Of a stretch of DNA of 64,000 nucleotides, positions 51,023 to 62,980 are shown piece by piece. Numbering within the stretch: the stretch's first letter is position 1; the number at the start of each line of letters is the position of its first letter. The notes below the pieces were generated by a model that did not search any database, was not told where the DNA came from, and worked only from the letters and a program-made list of their open reading frames with translations. The position numbers were made by a program, and so were the translations under genes. This DNA comes from Strigamia acuminata (taxonomy: Eukaryota > Arthropoda > Chilopoda > Geophilomorpha > Linotaeniidae). The stretch is from positions 4,728,259 to 4,792,258 of the forward strand of contig OX442320.1 of assembly GCA_949358305.1 (NCBI GenBank), given 5' to 3'.

Positions 51023-53413
51023 ATGGCAAACCACTTCCTCTCTTGCTTGTTTCTTGCGCTCTGCTTTGGAGGTGAGTAATAACGTAAACTTCCAGCATCT
51101 CGGCTGTTTTCAAGTCTCGGTTCTCCGAGACGAGATCAGAAGGTTCCGAAACGAGATCTTGTGCGAGACCGAGACACGCTATCAGGTGACCTTTTGAAAG
51201 AAACCGACATTTTTTAGAATAAAAAAATTTTACGTGCTTTTATAACACAAAGGAACGTATAGTGAACGATAAAGGTCTTAGCCGTTACGAGAAACAATAA
51301 CAAGATAATCTGTAATCCTTGGAAGCATTACATCTTAGACTTCTGCAGACCCCTTCTACACGTCATTTTCGGTACCAGTTTGTAAAACCAGTTTTTATTT
51401 AAACCGGAAGTCGGAGAAATACAAAAATTCTTTAGGCACCTATTGAAAGTATGCTGAGTTCTTGCCGTTGCCTGTTTGGCTCCAGCTGCTTTCGTTTTGG
51501 AGGAGTTGATGCGGACAGACGGACGGAACCGTTTTATTAGATACTTTCTAAACATAGAGTTTAGAAGTACACGACTCGAAACTTGAATTGTACGTTTTTT
51601 ATTATATCTCGTAATAATGAAATCTCGTTTTGCCGAGACCGAGATCCTGAGACTAAAAAAACCGAGATCTCAGAGACCGAGATTACGAGACGAGCAAGAT
51701 CTGGAAGTATAGTAATAACAGCGAAACAGTTTTTAACAAACAATATTTTATTATTTTATTTTCCGTAGTGTCACTTGGAGATAAACAGTTCACGGTAAGG
51801 ATTAAATTTTACGATCTTCTCACGGAAGCCCGAGCCGGAGCCGATGTTGTGCCGAGAATAACCCGTTCCTCGGACGGAAAATACACAATATCAGTAACCA
51901 CAAGCAAGGGCACGGACGAACTGAAGGGAATCGACAGGAAATCGGTTGCCCTTTTTGCTCAGTTATTCGTCAATCCGTATATAGTCATTACTGAAACTGC
52001 GAAAGCCGGTAAATACGTCAGAATCAATGTCAAGGTGAAAGCCGATATTCCTGCGGACAGTATTTCGTTTAGTGGGGGAGCCAAAGAGTTTACAGTGTCT
52101 ACTGAATATTATACTTTACTCAATGAAGGCCGAGCTGCTGGATTGATTCTCAGACCGAACGTTACGGCTGATTCGAATGGGACTTACACGATAACAGTAA
52201 CCACGAGCACGGGCAAGCATGAGCTGAAGAACCTTAGCAAGAGTTTAGTTGAGCTTTTCGCCCGGTTGTTTGCGGATGTGAACTTAAAGGTTAAGGTTGT
52301 TTCAAAAAGCGACTCGGACGTTACAATTTCCGTCAGCGAAATAACTCCGCCGGTAAGTTCTTACTAGTGTTCACATTAGACAAAAGGTGCACAGGTTGCT
52401 ACAGACGGTGCATGACCCAAGGATAACATGGACACGTATTCTTATGCGTACAGACTGTGCTGCTTAACAGCCGATTTTACGATTTTGACAACAGATGGCG
52501 CTGCTGGCCACCGCATCATCAGGCTAGTCAACTTGAACAATTAGGTGAAACAGGAACTTTCCTAATTCAGAGAAGAGCTCTTTCAGTCAGTTCATCTTCA
52601 GGATTTGAACAGTAATGTTTACCTACACTTATTAAGTGCAGGTGGACATTACTGTTCAAATTACTGTAAAAATTCGTAAGCTTTATGATCAAATTGGATG
52701 GATAAGATCGGCCGTTAAACGGCACGGTCTGTACAGGTAACAGTAGAGAGGTTCTGCTCGCCGTTAGAGCCGAACGACTGACGCCAAACGTCATCACTTT
52801 TTGTGCTGACGTCATGGAGGCGGAGCTAAGTTTGGCGTTGCCCGCGAAGGTTTTGTTCATAACGACGTGTAATTGTTGATCTAGACGTTGTTGGAGAACG
52901 GGTCAAAACAACGGCAACAGGTGGGCGAAGCTAATTCTCCCAGTTGCCGTTCTCGTCCTCCGCCTAGCAGAACCTTTCTAGTATCCACATTTTCACAGTA
53001 TTTGGTCATCGATGGTGCCATATATCTAGCCGGTGGGGGCAGAAAAAATTAAGACTTCATCTAGTTCAAGATGTTTTTGTTGAAGCTGGGCATAATTTTT
53101 CATGCGCTTTCTTTCTGTTTGTTCACAGAAAACATCAAAAAATTTAGTCTGCACTAGTAAATGTCAGCAGTTGGATGAGAAATACCATTGGTGTTATACT
53201 GATGCAGAGGTTTGGGTGTTAATTTAGACTTTAGGCTTATATAATAAGTTATTTTAATTTTAGAAATTGTTTTGGGATTATTGCAACGCTAGCCCTGGCA
53301 AAACATCCTTAGGAAGAGTTTGTAAATCCGATAGTGCGTGTGGCACACATGGAGAAAAATATAATTGGTGTCACACTACCACCGGGAATTGGGATTACTG
53401 CGCTCCTAACTAG
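51023..53413 (+). CDS. modular secreted protein: two novel repeats plus two WCYT domains
   Basis: Predicted exons: 51023-51071 (signal peptide MANHFLSCLFLALCFG), 51769-52352, 53129-53209 and 53264-53413; 287 residues. Exon 2 encodes two ~90-residue repeats of one domain: 'FTVRIKFYDLLTEARAG' and 'FTVSTEYYTLLNEGRAAG', each followed by 'YTI(S/T)VTTS.G..ELK' and 'LFA.LF'. Exons 3-4 encode two four-cysteine WCYT domains. The donor CCG|GTAAGT at 52352 and the acceptor 'tttgttcacag' at 53128 are both phase 0. Without that splice, translation would stop at 52367 and give 215 residues. The second WCYT core reads WCHT. I do not recognise the repeat domain; its alternating pattern suggests beta strands plus one helix. 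Role unknown; secreted by inference. Confidence 0.75.
51084..51711. mobile_element. hAT-like element in intron 1 of the secreted-protein gene
   Basis: 628 bp flanked by an 8-bp duplication GTAATAAC (51076-51083 and 51712-51719). The ends share 'acttccag' in inverse orientation, and both halves carry 'gagaccgagat' motifs in opposite orientation. Introns of the paralogues at 42.68 and 55.03 kb run from 'gtgagtaataa' straight into 'ggcaaaaatatttt', without the element. Confidence 0.82.
52353..53128. other. intron 2 with hairpin and MITE remains
   Basis: 52605-52660 is a foldback ('gaacagtaatgt...acattactgttc'). 52743-52985 has inverted ends 'agagaggttctgctcg' / 'ctagcagaacctttct'. The last 90 bp ('cttcatctagttcaagatgt' onward) match the region before exon 3 at 43.48-43.55 kb. 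Confidence 0.65.
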
Positions 53414-54337
53414 TTGTTTCAGCGAGCAAATGTTCACGAATAGTTGATAATAAATTTGTAAAATGTTTCTTGATTAATAAGTCAATGTTGGATTTAGAAT
53501 CAAATTGTTAATAAAGAAACTACGTGCATTCAAAAAGTCGTGTTTTAAGTGATTTAGGTGTTTGTGTTTTGGTTCGGTCATGTAACCGCCTCAAATGTCT
53601 GTGTTTTTGGCCCATAAACATGCTAAAATACAAACGCTTCAAATTGTTACACAAAAAGTCCCAAAATCATCACAAATCTGGCTTGAAATAAAACACTTAC
53701 ATAAAACAATACAAGAACACACTGAATTTTTAATTAGAAGGAAGTGTCACATCCTCCCTCTCACAGGCCTAAAAATAGATTATACATTTGCACGCTCTGG
53801 TGTCAGAACAATACATTATATCAAACATAAATACAACTTAACAAGTGTATTAACCGCATACATTCCAAACAGCTAAAAATCAACACTTACTCTTGGTTTG
53901 TGACCCATATTCCTGAACATCATGTGACTGGCCTAGACTACCCAATTTCAGAGAAAACCCCTTCCTGTTCCAGTCATGTGAAGACTGTTTATAGAAGTCC
54001 AACAAGAACACCAACTACAATCATCGACACATCGCATCAACGCCTCACGATCAAGTCGCCGTATTCAATACCGGAGTGACCAAGGCAGATGCTAGTTGAG
54101 CTAAATTGTTGTAAAATCAAATCGCAGATTACAAGATTGGATAAATCAATTTGTGAACGAATTGGACTAAATATTTCTGGCCCGAATGAAACGGGGAGAA
54201 AAATCATCGTCGTAATATTCCAAAGAATATTGCAAAGCATACTGAACAATAGTCACACGTGGACTATTGTTTACGAAAATGCGTCGCAGACCATGTTATT
54301 GCCACATTAAATTAATTAATTCTAATTAATTCCATGT
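53414..54337. other. 3' flank, duplicated with 39.2-41.6 kb
   Basis: Aligns with 39208-41590 once the elements at 39586-40072 and 40267-41351 are removed. Contains the AATAAA of the secreted-protein gene ('aattgttaataaagaaac') and the open frame 54089-54310 (see 41399). Confidence 0.75.
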
Positions 54338-54432
54338 TAGACAGGGTGTACATAGTTATACTAAAGTAGGGTAACTTTATTTGGTATTAAATGGTACTAA
54401 ATCATTGCCTACATTGTTATAAACCAAATCAG

Positions 54433-54920
54433 CACAAATCAGCTGAAATAAAGCCAGCCATTGTGAGAAAACTTAAATTTCTATTACAAAAATACTAAAT
54501 TACTAAATAAACGTATTCAAATGTGCATCATTAAGCAAGTAAACAAAAAAAACCACTGCCTTTTTTTAATGCCTCAATAATTATTTTATCACAAGAATAA
54601 AAAATTTCATGTTGCTGATTTTTTTTTCTGATTTGTCTCCTTTTAAAAAAAAAAACATTTAACTTAAGATGACTAAGATAAGTTGGATAGTACTAATTTG
54701 ATGGTGCTCTACAACTTTGTAATTGACTTTTTTGCTCTAACCTGATTGGTTTAGAAGTTAGCAAGTGAATGACCTTGAAAATGACCTTCAAGGTCAAATT
54801 TGATGACGTCATTGGATTGCTCTCACTCAACTTCCTATACGATCGCTTCATCAAAGTTGGCCTAGATGCAATTGCTCAGGAAATATTTGGAGGGGTACAG
54901 ACTTTTAGGACACCCTGTAT
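54433..54920. repeat. dispersed repeat ending in CCCTGTATA, copy 2
   Basis: Aligns with 9894-10374 over its whole length. The right end 'aggacaccctgtatatag' runs directly into the promoter of the gene at 54981. Confidence 0.8.
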
Positions 54921-54980
54921 ATAGCCCAAAGATTCTTCCAAAAACCATCAGTTGTTTCTATTAGAGCAAACTGAACCAAA

Positions 54981-56199
54981 ATGGCGAACTACCTCTCTTG
55001 CTTCTTTCTTGCGCTCTGCATCGGAAGTGAGTAATAACGGCAAAAATATTTTCAACAAACGACATTTTATCACTAGCTGCATTCAAAAATTAAAACATTT
55101 TGTGTTTTAGTTCCATTTTAAAACAAAAATGAGATCATTTCCTGTCTGTAAAACTAAAATTGGTAAAAATACAAACTAAAATACAATTTCACTAAACTCT
55201 ATTTTACTTCAGTTTTAAGTGTAGTTATGCATTACAGTTGTATACAAAGTTTTACAAAAATTGAAGCAAAATTCAGTTAAAATTCAAGCACTCACAAATT
55301 GCAATTTTATCTGTAGTTATATGACATCACTTCACAACTTATCACATCACTTCCTGTTATATTTTAAATTTTTGTGCTACACACTCATAAAACATAAATA
55401 CAAAAATTTTGAATTTCAATTTCTGGACAATTTTTATGAAAATAGGTAACTCACATGTGAACATGTTTTTAAATTGTTTCTTTAATTTTTCACCAATCTT
55501 ATTCAAACCATAAAATTTGTTAGTTTTCTAACTAAGATTGATAATAAATATTACTTAGGTGCCTTCTTAATTAATTTCTTCTTTCTTGTCCAATCACTTC
55601 ATCTTTGAATTGGTGCTCTCAATGACCTCTAGTGCCAGTTGGTCATACTCTTTTAAAATTTCTTCCTCTTTTTTACTAGCAAGGTATACAAATTTTAAAT
55701 CTCACTAAAAATAATAACATTCCAACAATACATACTTCTTTCTAATCACTTGGATGGTATTATATGCTACATTTTAGAATTGATTACATATCAGGTGATC
55801 AATGATGCCATGTAAAAGTTTTCACATGTTGTCAATTTTATAAAATAAAGTTAAAATTCTCACACTCAAAATTTAAACTTAAAATACACTTAAACTACAA
55901 TTGTTAAAACACAAGTATTTTAATTTTTGAATGCAGCTACTCTATTTCCTCTAGTGTCATTTGGAGTTGAACACTACTCGGTATCATCTGAATTTTATGA
56001 ATTTCTCACGGAAGCCCGAGATGGCGGAGTCAGTATTCATCCGAAAATAACCGGTTTCTCGAATGGCTCATACACAATATCAGTCACCACAAGCAAGGGC
56101 ACACGTGAACTGAAGAAAGTTAGCAAGAGCTTGGTCGAGCTTTTTTCTAAGTTATTCACCGATCCGAATATAGTAATTTCCCGAGTCTTAATTTATTGA
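54981..56199 (+). CDS. single-repeat secreted paralogue
   Basis: Exon 1 (54981-55026) encodes MANYLSCFFLALCIG; exon 2 (55955-56199) one copy of the repeat domain ('YSVSSEFYEFLTEARDGG', 'YTISVTTSKGTRELKKVSKS', 'LVELFSKLFTDPNIVIS') and then a stop. 96 residues. The second repeat and the WCYT exons are absent. The joint is phase 1, as in the paralogues. A polyadenylation signal AATAAA follows at about 56237. Frame and key motifs are intact, so it may be functional. Confidence 0.8.
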
Positions 56200-56634
56200 A
56201 TAATTTGTTAATGTTGGATTTCAAATTGAATTGTTAATAAAGAATGTAGTTATTTAGATAAGTGTTTATAGAGTATGGCAGCTTTATCACACAGCATGCA
56301 CAACCTGCAGGCCTGCACCGGGCGGCCCTGGTGGGGACTGTGTGCAATCAAACAAAATACCAAATTCAATCCAAAGTTTTAAAAAAATAAATTTCAATTT
56401 TTGAAAATCCCACCCAATTTAATCATTTCTTTTATTCGGAATCATTCGACGCCATTAATCATTAACGCCATTAACGCGAGTTTCACCATTCCCCCACGCG
56501 ATGCCGCCACCGCATCCACATGTCGCGCATTGACATCTTCCTCTACCCCCATCTTGACACGGGGGAAAAAATTCGCTCGACTGTTATGAAGGGTTATCGG
56601 AACAACACGGACACCACGAATCCCAACAAACCCA
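56200..56634. other. intergenic region before the transporter gene
   Basis: The left part is the 3' flank of the secreted-protein gene. From about 56440 GC content rises into the first transporter exon, so the promoter or 5' UTR of that gene is likely here. Confidence 0.5.
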
Positions 56635-59600
56635 ATGGAAGCCCCGGAGAAATATCCTCTCGCTGAAAAAATCGGTCTCAAGCTCTCGGACGAGGCGAGC
56701 AACAGCACGCCGCTGCTCAACGGTCTGCGCTCCGTCCGATCAACAACGACGGCGGCGGCGCATGGACACAATCCGCGCATCGCCGTCGCTGGCTTCCCGT
56801 ACGGGGAAGGAGTCGCCGACGAGAAAACCACTTTCTTGCCACCAGCTTTCGCCACTACCAGTTGTACATCGACTTACAGTCAAGGGTGAGTGTGTTGTTT
56901 GTTGTTTTCAATTTATTTTACATTGTTTTCGGCGTTTTTTTCACGAAATTTATCGATTATTTTCGCCTTTTCATTTTCCATCATATTTCGGCGTGATTGG
57001 ATTTGTGGCATTCCTCATCGATTAGGCCTAACGGCGCTCGTACACTGATTTAATTGGATTTGCGTGGAGTGGTGGTGTTAGGGTGGTGGGAATTGGGTGA
57101 AAATTGGGTTTTTTGGTGTTGGTTTTTGGGTTTTTGGGAAAAATTTGGGTTTTTTGGTTTTTTTTTTTAGTGGATTTTTGGGTTTCTTGGGTTGTGAAAT
57201 GGGTTTAAATTGTGTAGTCAGCGGTTTTTAAGGTGAATGTGAGTTAAATCGAAGTTTTAAAGCGCTTTTGCAAGCATTTTTTATCTAAATTTTGGGATTT
57301 TTAATGCGAAATCGGCATTTTTTGAAAAATGATGGTTTTTTAAGCTGGCGTATCGGTCTGTGGCTAGGGAGATAAGCTAGGGTATCGGTCTCTAGCCAAA
57401 AAAAAAATATTTTATTTTTATTTTCTCGATAAATTTTACAAGAAAAAAAAATTTTAAAAATTTTCTCTCCGAAATAATTTCGAGCAATTTGGAAAATTTT
57501 TATTCTCGTTGATCGCCGATTCTTATTGGTCTTGGGAAACGAATAGTTCAAATTTTCGCCGCTTGGAAAAATGTGAAATTGGCAGTTTTCTCGCTGCCGA
57601 TTGCGATTGATATCTTTATCGGTGTCACTGACACCGGTCTCAATATCTGCCGATGCAATTCAATCCAATATTTCACACGATTACATTTCCGCTCGCCTCT
57701 CTTTTCTCATTAGTCAAATGCACGCCGCGCTGTACGTGCTCGCAGTGGCGCCATCTTTGCAATGGCGCCCGTCGCCCTCCTCGCACGCATAAACAAAAAC
57801 ACTAAAAAATGTCGTAAAATATATTTATTTCCACCGAAAAACGAAGACTCGAACAAAACAAGAATTTTTTAATAATTTCGTGTTAATTTACGACGAAGAA
57901 ATAAAAACACTAAGCCTAAATCCCATAGGATAACATGGCCGGGACGTGTTTGTAATTAATCCTATGGATTTTAGGCTTAATTACGTTTTACTTAATTTAT
58001 TCGTCGTTTAAGTAGTGCGGAGTATTCTAAGTGTTCATTTAGAGTGCGATAAATATGAATTTAGCCGGGAAAGGAGCGAGCGAGCGAACATTAAGTGGTC
58101 GGCGGCTTTAACCGGTTGCGTTGATGATCGCATTACGTCATTACGTATCGATGCTTAACTCACCTTTCTAATTACGTTTTCAACCGATTCACGTTTGTTT
58201 AATTTTAAGGGAAATTGGGGAAATGTCGGTTGTTTTTTTACCAACAATTCGGAGCTTAAATTTATTTAAATTTTAACTTTTTTAATCGTGTTGATGGATG
58301 ATGGCGGTTAATGGGTGATTGTGGATGACGTCATTGTTGTATTCCGTCGGAATAATTGGAACGATCACAATGGCGGCGATTTATGTTGTTGTCAGGGAGA
58401 TGGAAGAATCGGCTCGGTGCGATGACAAATGAAGGTATAAATTTATTATTTATGGTATCTGGAGACGGAGATATATCTTTTTGATACTTCTAAACCGATT
58501 AAGGAAGTTTTTATTTTATTTTTTATTTATTTTTTATTTTTTATTTTTTTATTTTTATTTATTTTTATTATTTGTTTTGTAATTACAGGACTCAGAATGG
58601 CCAAAAATGGCGCTGGAAATAAAGGGGGAAATTAAAGCAACAGCTGGTGTAGTCCAGCTTTTTTGGCAAGTTTTAATTTAAATGTAAAAAAAGAAATTAA
58701 TTAGAAGAAATTGCGAATTTTTACCATTTTTTCAGCCACAGGTGGAAAATTTGAAATTTTTTGTTTTGAGCAAATTGAAAGATTAATTTTTGCTTTGTAG
58801 AAAAAAACAAACAAAAAAGAAAACAAAATGGCTTGACCGAGAAGGAGAAACCGTTAAATCTAAGTGTGTGGTGGAATAGTCGAGAATCTGCGAAAGCTTG
58901 CTCCGTGTTCCTCTCCACTGAACCATTTATTTTGAACATTAGCCAAGATGGGCTAGAAGAAGGAATGAAATATTCAACTACTGTTTACATTTGCCCTTCG
59001 CCGGCTTCGTACATCATGAAAAGCCGAACATTTGGCGGAATATCAGCACCGACGCTTAAATTACTCGACTTAAAACGCAAAATTAACGTGATTTCTTTGC
59101 TCGACCCATCCAGATTTCCCGGTACTAAATTTGTTCCCCGGCTTAATGCGGGAGGGGATACCTTCGACTTTTCTTCTAAACGTCGTAGTCAGAGACGTCG
59201 GAGTCTTTGTTTGTGAAGAGGACTGCTCGATTTAGTGTCCGAAAAGACGAAGAGGAAGAGATTAAGCGAGTTTGAGCCGTGTCCCCAACTTCGCCGACCT
59301 CGTTGATAGTCGTTGGGATGAATTCATTAATTCCGCGACTGCGGGTTTGGTATTTTCCAGCTTCGTCTTTTGTGGTAGGAAGCGAGTTCGTCTTGGCAGC
59401 TTCCACAAGGAATTTAATCCACAAGAGATGTTTCATTGCGCCAGAAGCTTATTATTTATTCAATATACGGGGCGATTCAAATAACTTGCACCACTGTTTT
59501 CTCACAGAAACGTAAGGTTTACGCTCAGTTTTTGGAGTACAATACTCAAAATGCTGGTTTTTACACGTGATGTGTCACTATTTATTGATTTTCATCTGGT

Positions 59601-62600
59601 TTAATAATATATTGTACAACACCGTATTTTATATTTTAATACATACATATTTTATGTTAAGTTTTGGGGTGCATTCCACTCTAAGAGAAAGGCCACCCTT
59701 GCCTTTATTTCTGATAGGAAGTATTCCTATAAGTATTAAGATGTGTTTAATTTCCATTTAAAGTCCTAGATGATAAGAATTCCTGGACAAAAGGCCATCT
59801 TTCAACAGGTAATGCTCTCATCCATGTATTCAAGGCAACATTGGTGGGAAGAAATTGATCAAATGGTTCTTCCAAAACTAATTGATGGGATGAAAGATTG
59901 AATTTATAGACTAATTGAACATAATGGAGGTATCACAGGGTATTGAAAATGTATAAATCTGCAATTTTCACAAGGCGTGATAATAATTTTGTGCAAGTAA
60001 AAAAAGTAAAAAATCTACAAATGTCAAAAATTTTAATATCTCAGTAAAATATTACTGCGTAGCAGTGTAAATAGAAATATTATTTAATAATAAACATGAT
60101 TTCATTGTAATTCCTCGTCATTATCATTGCCAACACAACAATTGGGTAAATTTTAACACCGTGATAATATTTTTGTGAGCACCTTAGTGTAACGTGGCAC
60201 AAAATAAGGGAAAAATGCATCCCGCAAATTCTCTAATATCGTACTTTTGCTAAAATACGGTAATCTTTGTGTCTCAGCGGCGGCTACTGTTCGAGGGCGC
60301 GTCTTAATTGGTAAAATATGGTACATTGCATTCCAAAATGTGTGGCATTTTGCGGAATTAAGTACGGAGTATATTATCTGTACGTTAAATAACCAATAAC
60401 ACGCAAAAATGTATTAGAAAATGCACTGCAATATAATTTCAATGTATTTTTGAAGCACATGTGTAGGGGTGTCTGTTTTGCACGTTTTGCCGTACTTTTA
60501 AAGGAAGATTTTCTTCTCCCGGCATCGTTAGGTGATAAAATGTTTTTTTTTTCTCCCTTTGGATCTTTGAAATTAATTGATTTATGTTTAGTTTTATTTT
60601 TATGGTTGTATGAAGTAATGGATTTGAAAGGGCTCTCTATGGCTGCTCTTTAAGTAATGTGGTGTAAACTGAAAGCCAACTTGCATTGAATGGAATGTGA
60701 GTTCAGCTTTAGCTGTGTATCTTGTTGAGCTGCATTAAAATGAAGTGGCAGAAATGGTGCAATTTGGAGTGTGGATTTATGGCTGTTGATGAGTGATATA
60801 CAGTATGTCTCATGGTCATTTTATTTCCTTTGTTAATTTTTATTTTTGCTTGTGAAGATAAATGAGGGAGTTTGTGTTTAATGGTGCAGTGATAACAAAG
60901 GTCATGTGTGCCAAGATGTGACTAAAAACTTCTGAAAAATATCTCGGAGGGACATTAGTTGTGTTTTACGGCCGGTTTTTGAGTGCTAGTGCTGTACAGT
61001 GTTTTCTAATTGGGTTTTAGTGTGCTGAACTTCATTGTAGAGATGGTTGCTCCAGCTGGATTAGAAACTGTATTAACGGAAAATTCGCTGTTGAAGCGGG
61101 ACAAAGATGGCTGCTTCGAAGACCCGCGCATGGGCCTACCTCGACGATATCGTAATAGTCTCTAACACTTTAGAGGAACATGTCGAACATATCGATCAGG
61201 TCTAAAGTGGTCGAGGCTGTAGATCACTGCTAAAACGCTGTGTTTGAAATGTTTGTGTGGCTGGGCGTGTTTTGACGACTTGGGTGTAAACAGTGGAGGA
61301 AAGCGATAACCGTTGGCTGTGTACCTAAAACCGGCTTTAGGATTTTGCTTTCTTTTTTTTAATATTATTTTGTGGTGTCAAAGTCATTTGTTGGACAAAG
61401 GAGTTGATTCTATTCAGTGTGAATGTGAGGTGAAAGTGAAAGACAAAAATGACAGCAATTTGTATTAATTATATTGATTAGCTGTGTATGGTTGAAGTGG
61501 ATGGGCAAAGCCATGAAATGAATTCTCCCAGGTCTTATATTGGGAGATAATTTCTATTGAAGATCCAATTTATGTTTGTGCTTTCGATTTCCTCTTGTGG
61601 GAAGCAATTCTTCTTGTTTAGGCTGTCATCTGGAGGAGAGTAGAGTTATCTTATCAGGTAACTGTTTTTCTTGCCTGCTTTTTGCTTCTGACATATGCCA
61701 ATATACTGCATAGCCACAGACTCATGCCGGCACATCAAATTACACGAATAAGCCACACCAGTCGATAAAAATGGAAAAATGAAATCAACTCGAGCAACAC
61801 CAATTTTCAATCCATTTTAATCTTTCCCAATGCAACCGAGGGACAATTTTGACCCACAAACTGTCAATACATGAAGGAATAAAGTGTATAATCTGAATTG
61901 TCTATATTGTCTATTATTTAAGAGTAAAACAGGTCCAAACTCAAAGTTAAATAAATCGTACCTCATGTTTGAATACTTTTTGCCAGGGGTTGTAATTAAG
62001 AGACCCGGGACTCCGACAGAATCACAAACCTAAACGATCTTGTCCAGCCAAACTGACATGTTCGAGAGACTTAGCCACTTAACTTTACATTCGACTCTGT
62101 TTGTTAATCAAGACGGCGGACTAACGAGGATTTAATCTTGATTAATCAGACAATCGGGGGAGAAAAAAAAGTAAACGGAGAACTGTCATTTGGACTTGTT
62201 TTATTCCCGTTCAAAATTGATGATAGAGTGAATAGAAAGAAATATTGACTGATGTTGTAAGTTGCATCGCAGTGTGTTCTATTGTAAGGTTCAACGACAA
62301 CAGAAGCTCATCCACTGATCTTCACCTCTGGCATGTCAAGTCGCTTTTGGAAGATGTCTAATCCTGCCATTTTTGTCACAGGGGGGCTTTAGTGGAAGTG
62401 AGTTAGATAGAATGGTTTTTAGATGACAAAGGACTCTTGGTTCAGGGAGGGGATTTCTTCTTCTATCGGCAAAAAGGCCGAGCGAGTCAATGACCATTTT
62501 TATCGAGAAATATACTAGCTTATTATACGGCTGTTTGTGGAGTATGAAAGACATTTCTTTGTGGTTATGAGGTCAAATTGAAAAAAATATACTGATGAAA

Positions 62601-62980
62601 AAATATGTCTGGTTATTTCCAGGTCTGATTTCAATGATTCCATGTTTCGGCTGGAGCTGGAGGCCCGGCCTCAGCGCTACACATGGAGCAGTTCAGGGGA
62701 GTTTATTCTTGCTTGTATTGGTTATACGGTAGGATTGGGAAACATTTGGAGATTCCCATATCTGTGCTATAAGAATGGAGGAGGTGAGAAAAATGGAAGG
62801 AATCTTTTATGCACTTGTCTGTTCATGTTTTTTTTTTGCTTCTAGGTGCTTTTCTCGTTCCTTACTTTGTCATTCTTCTTTTTTGTGGGATGCCTCTTTT
62901 GTACCTGGAACTGGCAGTTGGCCAATACACAAGAATGGGCCCAGTTGGCGCGCTTGAGAAGATATGTCCAATTTTCAAAG
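56635..62980 (+). CDS. SLC6 sodium/chloride-dependent transporter, first three exons
   Basis: Exon 1 (56635-56885) encodes an 83-residue hydrophilic N-terminal tail with no membrane segment. Exon 2 (62623-62783) brings '[20 protein letters not shown]' and the TM1 signature '[19 protein letters not shown]'. Exon 3 (62846-62980) gives TM2, '[20 protein letters not shown]', then '[20 protein letters not shown]' and a donor AAG|GTAAGG. Joints are phase 2 and phase 1 with no stops. TM1 has Gly where monoamine transporters have the amine-binding Asp, so an amino acid, GABA, betaine or taurine-type substrate is more likely. The remaining ten membrane segments lie beyond 64000. Intron 1 is 5.7 kb. 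Confidence 0.9.
57921..57982. repeat. inverted repeat 'aagcctaaatcccataggat'
   Basis: AAGCCTAAATCCCATAGGAT is inverted shortly after as 'atcctatggattttaggctt', with a loop of about 20 bp. Probable foldback element. Confidence 0.65.
59770..60180 (+). pseudogene. Tc1-like transposase C-terminal relic
   Basis: One frame reads '...[11 protein letters not shown]', a stop, then '[14 protein letters not shown]'. This is the usual C-terminus of Tc1 transposases (LIxSMPxRI...GGxTxY). Downstream 'accgtgataatatttttgtg' resembles a Tc1 terminal repeat. Heavily decayed. Confidence 0.5.
60240..60325. repeat. fragments of the 'accgtatttt' MITE family
   Basis: 'tttgctaaaatacggtaatc' and 'gagggcgcgtcttaattggt' followed by 'aaaatatggta' match element ends at 9.4 and 24.0 kb. 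Confidence 0.6.
61127..61204 (+). pseudogene. reverse transcriptase catalytic-box fragment
   Basis: About 25 codons read '[20 protein letters not shown]' and then a stop. YLDD with the following 'IVIVS' and 'EEHVEHI' is the palm motif of Ty3/gypsy reverse transcriptases. Flanks show no further homology, so only this small piece is left in the SLC6 intron. The GC-richer codons contrast with the surrounding AT-rich DNA. Confidence 0.7.

Larger units (their letters stand above)
56886..62622. other. intron 1 of the SLC6 gene
   Basis: A large intron, mostly AT-rich, with T-rich runs near 57.1 and 58.5 kb and transposon relics at 59.8-60.2, 60.24-60.32 and 61.1 kb. The long frame at 58833-59216 shows no domain I recognise and has no clear splice sites. 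No independent gene is supported. Confidence 0.6.

Noticed and set aside
53595-53876. 93-codon frame downstream of the WCYT gene
   Set aside because: Its counterpart near 39.35-39.6 kb has indels that break the frame; it belongs to duplicated non-coding flank.
58833-59216. 127-codon frame in the SLC6 intron
   Set aside because: No domain, no paralogue in the window, no convincing splice sites or composition change. Kept as intronic noise.
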